Shown here piece after piece: positions 17,442-25,664 of a stretch of 52,179 nucleotides of DNA. Source of the stretch: Candidatus Eisenbacteria bacterium (lineage in GTDB: Bacteria; Eisenbacteria; RBG-16-71-46; CAIMUX01; JAHJDP01). The position numbers were made by a program, and so were the translations under genes. Where the stretch lies: contig JAHJDP010000093.1 of the NCBI GenBank assembly GCA_018831195.1, forward strand, positions 1-52,179, written 5' to 3'. Numbering within the stretch: the first letter of the stretch is position 1; each line of letters begins with the position of its first letter. Under the pieces are notes generated by a model. It was not told where the DNA came from and did no database searches. It saw only the letters and a program-made list of their open reading frames with translations.

Positions 17442-17714
17442 GTGTCCAAAAAGATCTATGTCGGCAATCTGCCGTTTAGTATAAAGGAAGAAGAGCTGAA
17501 AGAGCTTTTTTCGCCGTACGGTAATGTTGAATCCGTAAAAATCATAACCGACCGGGAAACCGGCCGTCCGCGGGGTTTTGGCTTTGTTGAAATGTCCGAA
17601 GGAGCGGAAGAAGCCATTGCGGCGCTCAATGACAAAGAAATGGGGGGGCGCAACCTCAAGGTTAATGAGGCCAAGCCGAGGGAGGACCGGCCTCGGACCA
17701 AGAAGCGCTGGTAA
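17442..17714 (+). CDS. Single-RRM RNA-binding protein
   Basis: The start is GTG at 17442 behind GGAGAGAGGGACC. The 90-residue product is one RNA recognition motif: RNP2 is IYVGNLP (residues 5-11) and RNP1 is RGFGFVEM (about 44-51), with the usual NVESVKIITDRETGRPRGF linker words between. It ends in a basic tail (RPRTKKRW). Small RRM proteins of this kind occur in cyanobacteria, Deltaproteobacteria and FCB bacteria and bind single-stranded RNA, often cold-induced. The long leader (277 nt) would fit regulation at RNA level. A strong hairpin follows the stop. Confidence 0.95.
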   Translation: MSKKIYVGNLPFSIKEEELKELFSPYGNVESVKIITDRETGRPRGFGFVEMSEGAEEAIAALNDKEMGGRNLKVNEAKPREDRPRTKKRW

Positions 17715-17724
17715 TCTAATAAAA

Positions 17725-17769
17725 AATGCCTGCCGGGGGATGAGCTCATTCGAAACATCGGCAGGCATT
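17725..17769 (+). terminator. Terminator hairpin after the RRM gene
   Basis: AATGCCTGCCG (17725-17735) pairs perfectly with CGGCAGGCATT (17759-17769). The loop contains a smaller palindrome, ATGAGCTCAT. It starts 11 nt after the stop and separates the RRM gene from the metallophosphoesterase gene. The trailing sequence ATTCATCG is only mildly T-rich. Confidence 0.7.
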
Positions 17770-17823
17770 ATTCATCGTTGTTGGCCGCAACAATGTTTTG
17801 AATGCAACTCATCAGGAGCCAAC

Positions 17824-20580
17824 ATGCCGCAGCAGCTTAGAGGCAACAAGATTCCCGCTTTGCTCGTCGGGATTATCATTTTTTGTGGGCTTTTTGTTCC
17901 ACCCGCAGCCGGGTCCGTCACCGCTCACAGGATAACCTCCTCACAGGATTACTTGACGGGATATTACTCTGACGGTCAAATCAACGATTATATTCTTGAA
18001 AATGATCTGGTTGCCGTTGTGATCAGTGATATAGATCATGTTCAATATAATGCTAATACCGGCGGAAATATCATCGATGCCGGAGCCAGTTCCGCGCGGA
18101 TCGATGCCCTGGGTAATTTATATACTTATTTTGATAATGACTGGCCCCGGCAGGCCGAGTACGGCTCCATAGCGGTTATTGATGATGGTTCCAGCGGCGG
18201 ACCGGCTGTTCTGCGCGTTTTGGGTGTCGATTCAGATAACCCTTCTCTAACTGTCGTAACCGACTACTCGCTGGCGGAAGGGGATGCCTATGTGACCCTC
18301 ACGACCACCGTGACGAATGCCGGCGGTTCCACGTACAATAATTTTGAATTAGGTGATGCTTTTCATTGGGGGGGATGTCATCTCTTCATTCCAGGTTATG
18401 GATTCATAACATCGGGAAATACGACCGAAGCATGGCTGGCCGGGACGGATGAAGAGGTTTCCTATGGATATACGGAACCTTCAGTTACACTTTGGGGACC
18501 CAATGGAAGCTATTGGTCTGATATAAATGTTGTGAGTGAACATCTAGGTCCTGGAGAGGAAGCAACCTACAGCCGTCGCTTTGTCGTCGGTGGAAATGAT
18601 ATCGCTTCAGTTGCATCCATTGCTCATGAGATTTTGGAAATACCTGTTGGCACCGTTCAATGTTATGCCGAAGATGCGGCGTACGGAACCCCTTTGCCCG
18701 GCGCCGTTATAGATGTATTTGATGACCAGGATGTCATTTATCTTCAAATGGAAGCATCATTGTCGGGAAACGCCATGGCAACGCTTCCGGAGGGAAACTG
18801 GCACTTACTGGCTTCGCGGGATGGGTATGAATCAGATGATGCTTGGCTTACCATCAGTGCAGGTGAATCCTATAATGTTCATTTTTACTTGGATTCCGGT
18901 GGGGGCCCCGAGATTCCGGCTATCGGTGACACTCTGACGGTAATTCAGCGTCCTCTTCTGAATATCCCCTCCATTGTTGTTCCCGGTGATACGCTCGAAA
19001 TCTCATGCGACGCCGTCCCCGAAACCTCCGATTGGGAAGCCGCGCTTCTGCATGGCGGGACATGGATTCCGTTGACCGTCACTGCATCATCATTTGATCA
19101 GGACACAGGATGGTGGAGCTTGTCGGCGTTGATCCCCCATGGAGCTGTCTATGAGCTCTATGATTTGGAAGTAACAGCAGCGGGTGGAATTTATGACGTC
19201 ACGCGGAATGCAGTGAAATTAATACCTGCATTAAAAGACGATTATTACTTCGTTCATGTCACTGACACGCATTTGCCGACGACTTTGTATTACTATGAAA
19301 GTGGGGCTGATACCGACACCTCGGAAATTGTGGATTTCCGGGAAGTGATCGAGGATATCAAAATAATAAACCCAGAATTTGTTCTTATGACCGGAGATCT
19401 CATCAATGAAGGAGAATTAGAGGATTTTCTTTATGGGCGCTATTATACCCGCGGTCAGCGCCTTTTGGCGGAGTTTCAATCTCCGGTTTACTTGACGGCA
19501 GGCAATCATGATGTCGGAGGTTGGGATGCTACACCGCCCAGCGCGGGCACGGCGCGGCGCGATTGGTGGCGCTTCTTTGGTTGGAGTCGATTGAACGATC
19601 CGCCGCCGGGAGCGCCATGGTACACGCAAAATTATAGTTTTGACTATGGACCGGTGCATTACATAGGTATGGAAGCCTACGATAATTATGATATGTGGCG
19701 CTCCGGAATTTACGGCGCCACGAGTTTTACAACAGGACAACTCCAGTGGCTGTCTGATGACCTGACCGAGGCGGCCGGAAGCTCAGCCCGGGTGCTTTTT
19801 TATCATTACGATTTCGCGAATCAGATCCAGCTCGGTTCCTTAGGGATAGAAATGGGACTCTGGGGGCATATACATCGAGATGACGGGGATATCGGAGTAC
19901 AACCCTACGATCTTTCCACCAACAATGTTTGTGATGGAGAACGGTCCTTTAGGCTCATTAGGGTCTCACAGGGAGTTCTGTCGCCACGCCCCACTATTTC
20001 GGCAGGAAATTTCGGCGAATCGCTGACAGTACAATACCAACCGGCAAATGATGGAACTCACAATGAAGTTGTTGCGGAGATCACCAATAATTATTCCGAA
20101 CAGTTTGAACATGCCCAATTGCGTTTCATCATGCCGAATGGGCCGGCACAAGCTGAGGTAATTGGAGGTGTGCTTTTTCAAGTAGATCCTCAGGATTCTG
20201 TCGCCGTCTATTATGTTAATGTGGATATTATGCCGAATTCATTTCAGACGGTGACCTTGAGCTTGAGTTCTTCAGATGCGCCGGGGCCGGGGGCCTCACG
20301 CTATCAATACAGTTTGAGTCAAAACCATCCCAATCCCTTTCATCCGCGAACGAGTTTCAAATACTCCCTTCCGGATCAAGAAGGAATTCGGCTCTCTGTT
20401 TATGATTTATCCGGGCGAGAGATTGTACGGTTGGTAGATCGCATTGTGGATGGTGGAGAACACGTCGTCGTGTGGGATGGGCGGGATCGTCAGGGGCGAC
20501 CCGCCGCTGACGGCATTTATTTCGCGCGTCTGAAGTCGAAAGACCGGACCTTATCGCGCAAGATGATTCTGAGCCGATAG
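17824..20580 (+). CDS. Secreted calcineurin-like metallophosphoesterase with sorting tail
   Basis: The ATG at 17824 follows AGGAG by five bases and opens a signal peptide (ALLVGIIIFCGLFVPPAAG); the frame is open further upstream but that part overlaps the RRM gene and terminator. The product is 918 residues: a beta-rich N-terminal domain (about 30-270), an Ig/carboxypeptidase-regulatory-like domain (about 275-360), a phosphoesterase domain (about 470-700) and a sorting tail (HPNPFHPRTSFKY, DGIYFARL). All metal-binding blocks are present: Asp481 and His483 in VTDTH, Asp525 in GDLINEG, Asn561 and His562 in GNHD, FYHYDF, and His682 and His684 in GHIH. The family hydrolyses phosphate esters or phosphodiesters with two metals; the substrate is unknown. 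Confidence 0.9.
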   Translation: MPQQLRGNKIPALLVGIIIFCGLFVPPAAGSVTAHRITSSQDYLTGYYSDGQINDYILENDLVAVVISDIDHVQYNANTGGNIIDAGASSARIDALGNLYTYFDNDWPRQAEYGSIAVIDDGSSGGPAVLRVLGVDSDNPSLTVVTDYSLAEGDAYVTLTTTVTNAGGSTYNNFELGDAFHWGGCHLFIPGYGFITSGNTTEAWLAGTDEEVSYGYTEPSVTLWGPNGSYWSDINVVSEHLGPGEEATYSRRFVVGGNDIASVASIAHEILEIPVGTVQCYAEDAAYGTPLPGAVIDVFDDQDVIYLQMEASLSGNAMATLPEGNWHLLASRDGYESDDAWLTISAGESYNVHFYLDSGGGPEIPAIGDTLTVIQRPLLNIPSIVVPGDTLEISCDAVPETSDWEAALLHGGTWIPLTVTASSFDQDTGWWSLSALIPHGAVYELYDLEVTAAGGIYDVTRNAVKLIPALKDDYYFVHVTDTHLPTTLYYYESGADTDTSEIVDFREVIEDIKIINPEFVLMTGDLINEGELEDFLYGRYYTRGQRLLAEFQSPVYLTAGNHDVGGWDATPPSAGTARRDWWRFFGWSRLNDPPPGAPWYTQNYSFDYGPVHYIGMEAYDNYDMWRSGIYGATSFTTGQLQWLSDDLTEAAGSSARVLFYHYDFANQIQLGSLGIEMGLWGHIHRDDGDIGVQPYDLSTNNVCDGERSFRLIRVSQGVLSPRPTISAGNFGESLTVQYQPANDGTHNEVVAEITNNYSEQFEHAQLRFIMPNGPAQAEVIGGVLFQVDPQDSVAVYYVNVDIMPNSFQTVTLSLSSSDAPGPGASRYQYSLSQNHPNPFHPRTSFKYSLPDQEGIRLSVYDLSGREIVRLVDRIVDGGEHVVVWDGRDRQGRPAADGIYFARLKSKDRTLSRKMILSR

Positions 20581-20641
20581 AGATATATTCTGGAATCTGT
20601 ATCCAGGAGCTTTGCGTGCCTTATCATGGAGAGATTGTGGC

Positions 20642-21898
20642 TCACGGAATTAAATAGCAAATCACTTCCAATAGGCCATCTTCCCCTGCCAGCTCTTTAT
20701 CAGAGTTGGATACGGATGATTCTCGCTGATATGCGGCGACCGTTCCTCGAACAACGATGATCCTTTTGTTTGGGAGGATGTAAATGTCATCCTCCGTCGC
20801 CTTGCCGGGGACTTCTACCTCTACCTGCTTTAAAAATATGCCCTCAGAGTCAAAGAAATCAAAGGTTGTGAAAATTCCGTCGGGAGAGAGGTGGTCCCCG
20901 CGACTTGTTTGAACCCAGAGCGACCCGTCTTGGGCAGGTTGAAGCGCTGTGATGTCAGGCTCTGTGTCTTCGACTTTGACACTCTTCACGGGGACCCCGT
21001 AATTTCGTCCTGTCGCTTCCCCGGTCAACAAGGCATTCTTTTTGCCTCTGTCATCTCGTTTAAGACTTTCATATTCCTTCGAGATGATTTTTATGATCTC
21101 GGCGTCCTTGTTGCAAATATGAATTTCATAAAGATTCCGATAGGGAGCGAAACAGATATTATCATTCGGCAATATGGCAAAGCGTGACCATATAAAGTCA
21201 AACTGCATTTCATCAAAAGCAAACTCGGCCAAATTGACAGAAGAAACCTTTTTGTGATAACAAATCTGTTCAAGTCCTTTCGGATCAAAGCGAGATAGAA
21301 ACATATTTTGCTGCATCAGGCCGCTTTCATCCGGATGCCAGCGCATTCCAGCAAGAAGAATCAAATCGTTGATAGATTTTCCTGCAAGAAATACGATGAG
21401 ATTTCCACTTTCTATTGATGTAGAGCACAGATCAATCGAACCGGCTGGATTTCCCCCCAAATCGAGTTTTATTATTTTTCCGGGAAATGCCTGCCCAAGA
21501 CCCAGTGTTCCGTCCGGAAGAAAGAGCATGTCCGTTAGATTTCTCACTTCACCCGGACCTTCGCCCTGGCGCCCAAGGGTTCCACGGAAGCGGCCGTCCG
21601 GAGTGTAGACGAGAATTTGAAAAAGCTGGGTATCAAGGAGGTATATATTGCCGCCCTGGTCGGACAGAACATTCTGGATGTTACCAAAGAAGATCTCGTC
21701 ATCTTCTCCACCCGCCCGCCATAATTCCTGCGGCTTGAGCCTTTCGACTCCATTAAGCGGTATAATTCGGTTATAAATCCTTTCAGCAATTGAGGACGGA
21801 GAGGGGCTCTCGGCGTTTGCAGGATTTTGACTATATGAAACTTGAAGGATGATTAAGATCGGAAGCAATCTCATCGCGGCGGTTGAAATGAATCTCAA
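20642..21898 (-). CDS. Secreted 6-bladed beta-propeller protein
   Basis: The start is TTG at 21898, with AGGAGG four bases upstream; an ATG eight codons further in is the alternative. The 418-residue product has a signal peptide (MRLLPILIILQVSYSQNPANA), then repeated strands of NHL/6-bladed propeller type: NVLSDQGGNIYLLD, FQILVYTPDGRFRGTLGRQGEGPGE, MLFLPDGTLGLG and DGSLWVQT. Such proteins bind ligands or other proteins and are common and mostly uncharacterised in FCB bacteria. It stands alone, convergent with the metallophosphoesterase gene. No catalytic motif is seen. Confidence 0.8.
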   Translation of the reverse strand: MRFISTAAMRLLPILIILQVSYSQNPANAESPSPSSIAERIYNRIIPLNGVERLKPQELWRAGGEDDEIFFGNIQNVLSDQGGNIYLLDTQLFQILVYTPDGRFRGTLGRQGEGPGEVRNLTDMLFLPDGTLGLGQAFPGKIIKLDLGGNPAGSIDLCSTSIESGNLIVFLAGKSINDLILLAGMRWHPDESGLMQQNMFLSRFDPKGLEQICYHKKVSSVNLAEFAFDEMQFDFIWSRFAILPNDNICFAPYRNLYEIHICNKDAEIIKIISKEYESLKRDDRGKKNALLTGEATGRNYGVPVKSVKVEDTEPDITALQPAQDGSLWVQTSRGDHLSPDGIFTTFDFFDSEGIFLKQVEVEVPGKATEDDIYILPNKRIIVVRGTVAAYQRESSVSNSDKELAGEDGLLEVICYLIP

Positions 21899-22224
21899 GT
21901 ATCCTCCTTCGACTTCATCGGTTGATTCGATCAGTTTGGGTCACGCGATAAAGAATCTTCATCAGGAGTCGTCCCGTTTGGGGTTCCCATGTCCCCCTTA
22001 ACTTTGGACGGGATCTTACCGGAAGAATAACAGAATAATGAAAGCTTGTTCCAGGATCTATGCGATCTGAGTTTCTATCCCAATGTTATAAAGCCAGATA
22101 GCAAAACGGGCCAGAATTCGAATCGGGGTATCTTGAACTGCCAAGCGACAAAAGCTAGGATGACCAGAGTTTGGTGTTCATATAACCCGTTCGGCATCTC
22201 TAATTACTAAAATAAGTAGGAGAA
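21899..22224. other. Intergenic stretch between divergent genes
   Basis: I see no credible gene here. A weak promoter for asnA may lie at 22133-22161 (TTGAAC, 17-nt spacer, TAGGAT; 4 of 6 matches each). No riboswitch or clear operator is recognised. The stretch also carries the SD of the propeller gene at its left edge. Confidence 0.4.
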
Positions 22225-22230
22225 ATGAGC

Positions 22231-23361
22231 ATGGGAGACAAGAAAGCTGATCTGGCTGGTCCCGGCATTGGCAACTATGATGAGTTGGTAAAAGTTCTTC
22301 CCAACGATTACAAGTCACTGCTGACCCCGAAAGAGACGATGAAGGCCCTCTTTGCAGCAAAGAACTACATCGAGGAGAATCTTTGTAAAGAGTTGAATCT
22401 TATGATGGTACAGGTCCCGTTGATTGTTGATAAGACTAGCGGCGTCAATGACTACTTGGACCGCGATGGATCGCGCACACCGATTGAATTCCACATTTCA
22501 AATGACCACGGAAAAAATCCTATCGATGCGCAGGTCGTTCAGGCCGCAACAAAGTGGAAGCGAGTCGCGTTGAAGCAATTCAATTGTGCGGTTGGCGAAG
22601 GCATCAATACCGATATGCATGCAGTGCGTAAAGACTATTTCTTGGACCATGATCATAGCGCTTACGTCGATCAGTGGGACTGGGAAAAGGTCATAACTCC
22701 CAACCAGAGGAACCTGGATTTCCTGACAGATACCGTCAAGAAAATTTGGAAGGTTCTCAAAGGAGCTGAGGTCCACGTTCAAAAAATGTATCCACAACTG
22801 AAAACAAATAAATATCCGGATCTGCCCAACGAATTGAAGTTCCTTCATGCTGAAGAAATTCTTGAAATGTATCCTGAGCTTCCAAGGAAACAAAGAGAAA
22901 CGGCGATTCTGCAGGAATATCCTGCGGTCTTTATTTATGGAATCGGCTGGACCTTGAAGGACGGCTATCCGCATGAGATGAGAGCCGCGGATTATGATGA
23001 TTGGGTTACAGAGTCCGTCACGAAGAAAGGCGAGAAAATGCATGGTTTGAATGGTGATATTCTCGTTTGGAACCATGTGACAAAACGCCGGCATGAATTG
23101 ACGTCGATGGGTATTCGGGTCAACAAAGAGACTTTGAAGACCCAGCTGGAGATGACGAATCAACTCGATTTCTTGGAATTGCCATATCATCAGGCGATTC
23201 TCAATGATGAGATTCCTCTGAGTATCGGTGGTGGGATCGGACAGTCCCGAACCTATATGTATCTTTTAAAGAAGGCGCATCTGGGTGAGGTCAGCGTCAC
23301 TGTTTGGCCCAAAATTCTAAAAAAGATCTGTGCCGAGAAGAAGATCTTTGTTCTGGAATAG
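22231..23361 (+). CDS. asnA: Aspartate-ammonia ligase (asparagine synthetase A)
   Basis: Two ATGs are possible, 22225 and 22231. The second is chosen because AGGAG lies eight bases before it and only two before the first. The 376-residue product matches AS-A along its whole length: TPKETMKALFAAKNYIE, VPLIVDKTSGVNDYLD, HSAYVDQWDWEKVI, VFIYGIGWTLKDGYPHE, RAADYDDW, LNGDILVWN, LTSMGIRV and SIGGGIGQSRTYM. The enzyme makes asparagine from aspartate, ammonia and ATP through an aspartyl-AMP intermediate and is related to class II tRNA synthetases. It is some 45 residues longer than the E. coli enzyme (330), mainly by a longer N-terminus and middle. It stands alone, with a strong terminator behind it. 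Confidence 0.97.
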   Translation: MGDKKADLAGPGIGNYDELVKVLPNDYKSLLTPKETMKALFAAKNYIEENLCKELNLMMVQVPLIVDKTSGVNDYLDRDGSRTPIEFHISNDHGKNPIDAQVVQAATKWKRVALKQFNCAVGEGINTDMHAVRKDYFLDHDHSAYVDQWDWEKVITPNQRNLDFLTDTVKKIWKVLKGAEVHVQKMYPQLKTNKYPDLPNELKFLHAEEILEMYPELPRKQRETAILQEYPAVFIYGIGWTLKDGYPHEMRAADYDDWVTESVTKKGEKMHGLNGDILVWNHVTKRRHELTSMGIRVNKETLKTQLEMTNQLDFLELPYHQAILNDEIPLSIGGGIGQSRTYMYLLKKAHLGEVSVTVWPKILKKICAEKKIFVLE

Positions 23362-23408
23362 TCAGCTGTTTGATTGAGTATTGAGTAGCTCGATAGATAA
23401 GTAAATGT

Positions 23409-23441
23409 ACAGCCATCGGTGATTTGAAAGCCGATGGCTGT
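23409..23441 (+). terminator. Terminator between asnA and the DUF2079 gene
   Basis: ACAGCCATCGG (23409-23419) pairs perfectly with CCGATGGCTGT (23431-23441) around an 11-nt loop, followed on the plus strand by TACTATTATTT. It lies between convergent genes and could serve both. Confidence 0.8.
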
Positions 23442-23446
23442 TACTA

Positions 23447-25069
23447 TTATTTCAAGAATTCAGGATGGAATAATTGTTTCCAAGTAAGGCTTGAGACAAT
23501 ATAGGGCCTCAGAGGAGAGAGATTATTTGATTGGCTTCTGTATGACTCCACCATGTTTGAGGAATCGCTTCTGAATCTATCCAGGATTTCAGTCTCATCC
23601 AACCGATCTTCCGCGTTCCTCTCAAATAGGTAAAAGCCGTCGCAATACTCAACGATACCCCAATCTGGTGATTGAATGAGCCTCTGTGTGACTTCCAGGA
23701 GTTGGGGAAGCGACAACCCATACATAAAGGACGGCGATGTCCTGACGAATAGCCCGCTGACAGGCCCTCCCAAATACCTCAAATGGATCAGTATATGGGA
23801 TGCTTTGGCGCTTCGCCGGGGGATTGTCGCAATATCAGGCCGATGTGACAAATGGGCTCCTAGATTGTTTTGCACCGAGAGAGTCCCGTCGATTGGTATG
23901 CGTTTTTGGATTTCCTCGAGGGACCGGTAAGCATCATCGACTTTGTAATTATCCCATGAGGCCCACACACCGTGGGGAAGAGGCGAAAATAGAAATGAAA
24001 AGAGAATCGTCGCCGTCGACAGATAGATCAATGGCCAAGGACGGCTCTTCTTCATGGCGGTTAACGATCCGCGGGAGGCTTCCAAACAGGCAATGATAAT
24101 GACAGCTTCGGCGGTGATCCAGTAATAAGTTCCCGTCAGCCTTGTCATCCACACCATGTCCGAAAACAGGCCATAGAAAATGGAAGGGATGAGCAGCAAT
24201 AACCAGCGGCGTCCCTTCCAGGCGGCAATCGCCCCTGATAGAAGAAAGTAGAGAAGGAGACGAAGGCGGTCTGGACGCGCAATTGTTGGAAGGATTTTCC
24301 CTGGAGTCCTTATGATCCAAGAATAGCGATCGTTAGCGCCATTGATATTCGAAGTCCATTCTCCCTTATTCATGACAGGGACAAGCAAACCTAAAACGGC
24401 GATGAGATAAAGAAGACTGATAACAATGATGATGATTCCCCGCCGTCGGTTTCCATACATTAGGGTTATAATACCGTACATTGCGGTGATAAGAGGGATA
24501 TCTTCTTTGCAGAGAAGCGCGAATATCAAGAAGATCCATGCTCTAATATTATTTCCAATCCAGAAACTATAAATGGCCCAAATGATAAATGCCGTTGCGA
24601 TAGTAATGATATGAAAGTCGTACAGATTGGCGGTATGAACCAACGGACTGCAGAGAAAAGCAAGGGGTGGGACGAGAGACCACCCAATGGGTCCCAGTCG
24701 GTGAGATGCGATTTTATAGAGTCCTATACTGCCGAGAGAACAGGCCATACTGGAAAGGATGAGCAGTATCCGGGGATCCGGCCATAAGTGATATAAAAGG
24801 GAAAGTGGCAGAAATAACAGATTGGCATGCATGCCGAGACGGCTATGGATTTGGCCATCGAGGTTGTTGGATTGAGGCATGGACCAGTCGCCTTCCGAGG
24901 CCGCCCAAATAGCCTGATCGGCATTTCCGAGATCATTCATCTGGGTTTGCAGGCCGAGATGGGCGCGGATGGAGAAAAATGAAAGAAAAACCGCATATAG
25001 AATAGCAATCAGTACAATAGTGAACATTCGTATGTCTTGATGTTCCAGGCGGTGTGAAAAACGAAACAT
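23447..25069 (-). CDS. DUF2079 polytopic membrane protein
   Basis: The 540-residue product has about ten transmembrane segments. DUF2079 hallmarks are visible: MNDLGNADQAIW after the first helix, LGMHANLLFLPLSLLYHLWPDP, LYDFHIITIATAF and LLCKEDIPL. A soluble C-terminal part of about 150 residues follows the last helix (RIPIDGTLSVQNNLGAHLSHR), a typical layout for this family. DUF2079 proteins resemble GT-C glycosyltransferases in topology and may transfer sugars from lipid carriers, but no member with a settled function is known to me. No operon partner; the cupin gene is divergent. Confidence 0.88.
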   Translation of the reverse strand: MFRFSHRLEHQDIRMFTIVLIAILYAVFLSFFSIRAHLGLQTQMNDLGNADQAIWAASEGDWSMPQSNNLDGQIHSRLGMHANLLFLPLSLLYHLWPDPRILLILSSMACSLGSIGLYKIASHRLGPIGWSLVPPLAFLCSPLVHTANLYDFHIITIATAFIIWAIYSFWIGNNIRAWIFLIFALLCKEDIPLITAMYGIITLMYGNRRRGIIIIVISLLYLIAVLGLLVPVMNKGEWTSNINGANDRYSWIIRTPGKILPTIARPDRLRLLLYFLLSGAIAAWKGRRWLLLLIPSIFYGLFSDMVWMTRLTGTYYWITAEAVIIIACLEASRGSLTAMKKSRPWPLIYLSTATILFSFLFSPLPHGVWASWDNYKVDDAYRSLEEIQKRIPIDGTLSVQNNLGAHLSHRPDIATIPRRSAKASHILIHLRYLGGPVSGLFVRTSPSFMYGLSLPQLLEVTQRLIQSPDWGIVEYCDGFYLFERNAEDRLDETEILDRFRSDSSNMVESYRSQSNNLSPLRPYIVSSLTWKQLFHPEFLK

Positions 25070-25212
25070 AGGTAGGTACCTCAGCAGCGCTTCGACTCAG
25101 AATAAGTCAATTCATAGCCCATAAATATCCATTGGACAAGGATAATGTGAGCCATCAATCTAATGTACTGGAGTCAAACCGAATGATGGATCGCAGGGAT
25201 AAGGAGTGAAGA

Positions 25213-25578
25213 ATGCCGAAAATTATCGAAAAGCCGACCCTTATTGAAGCCGCCGGGGTAATCCCCAAAAGGATTGAAGAGTATATCGGAAGGGTAAATT
25301 CAGGGCATGGCCGTGTCAGCATCGCCAGGATGACATCACCCGCCGGTTGGGATGAACCGTTTCAGACTCCCGATTTTGAAGAGATCACCTTGGTTCTAAA
25401 CGGAACCTTGCGTGTCGAGTATCCGGGGGGCCTCCTTGACGTCTGTGCGAACCAGGCCATCATTGTTTCTCCCGGAGAGAGAGTCCGTTACAGCACTCCC
25501 GGCAAAGAGGGGGCCCAATATATTTCCGTGTGCTTGCCTGCGTTTTCATTGGAAACGGTTCATAGGGAGGTTGTTTAG
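25213..25578 (+). CDS. Small cupin-domain protein
   Basis: AAGGAG lies seven bases before the ATG. The 121-residue product is a single cupin barrel. The first motif region reads DEPFQTPDFEEITLVLNGTLRVE and the second YSTPGKEGAQYISVCLPAFS; the histidines of the classic metal site are largely missing (Gln and Asp stand at these places), so metal binding is doubtful. It resembles small stand-alone cupins related to EutQ-like proteins. No partner gene gives its substrate. Confidence 0.8.
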   Translation: MPKIIEKPTLIEAAGVIPKRIEEYIGRVNSGHGRVSIARMTSPAGWDEPFQTPDFEEITLVLNGTLRVEYPGGLLDVCANQAIIVSPGERVRYSTPGKEGAQYISVCLPAFSLETVHREVV

Positions 25579-25612
25579 GATTGTGAGTTGAACAATTCAT
25601 GACAAAGAGAAA

Positions 25613-25641
25613 CCCACCGGCAATCCTGAGATGCCGGTGGG
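25613..25641 (-). terminator. Terminator between the cupin and M1 peptidase genes
   Basis: CCCACCGGCA (25613-25622) and TGCCGGTGGG (25632-25641) form a perfect 10-bp stem. On the minus strand it is followed by TTTCTCTTTG, so it best fits termination of the M1 peptidase gene; it may also stop the convergent cupin transcript. Confidence 0.8.
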
Positions 25642-25664
25642 CATAGCCTTATGATTCGAAGATC

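Noticed and set aside
22498-23190. 230-codon minus-strand frame opposite asnA
   Set aside because: The plus strand is an unmistakable asparagine synthetase A; the opposite frame has no recognisable protein features.
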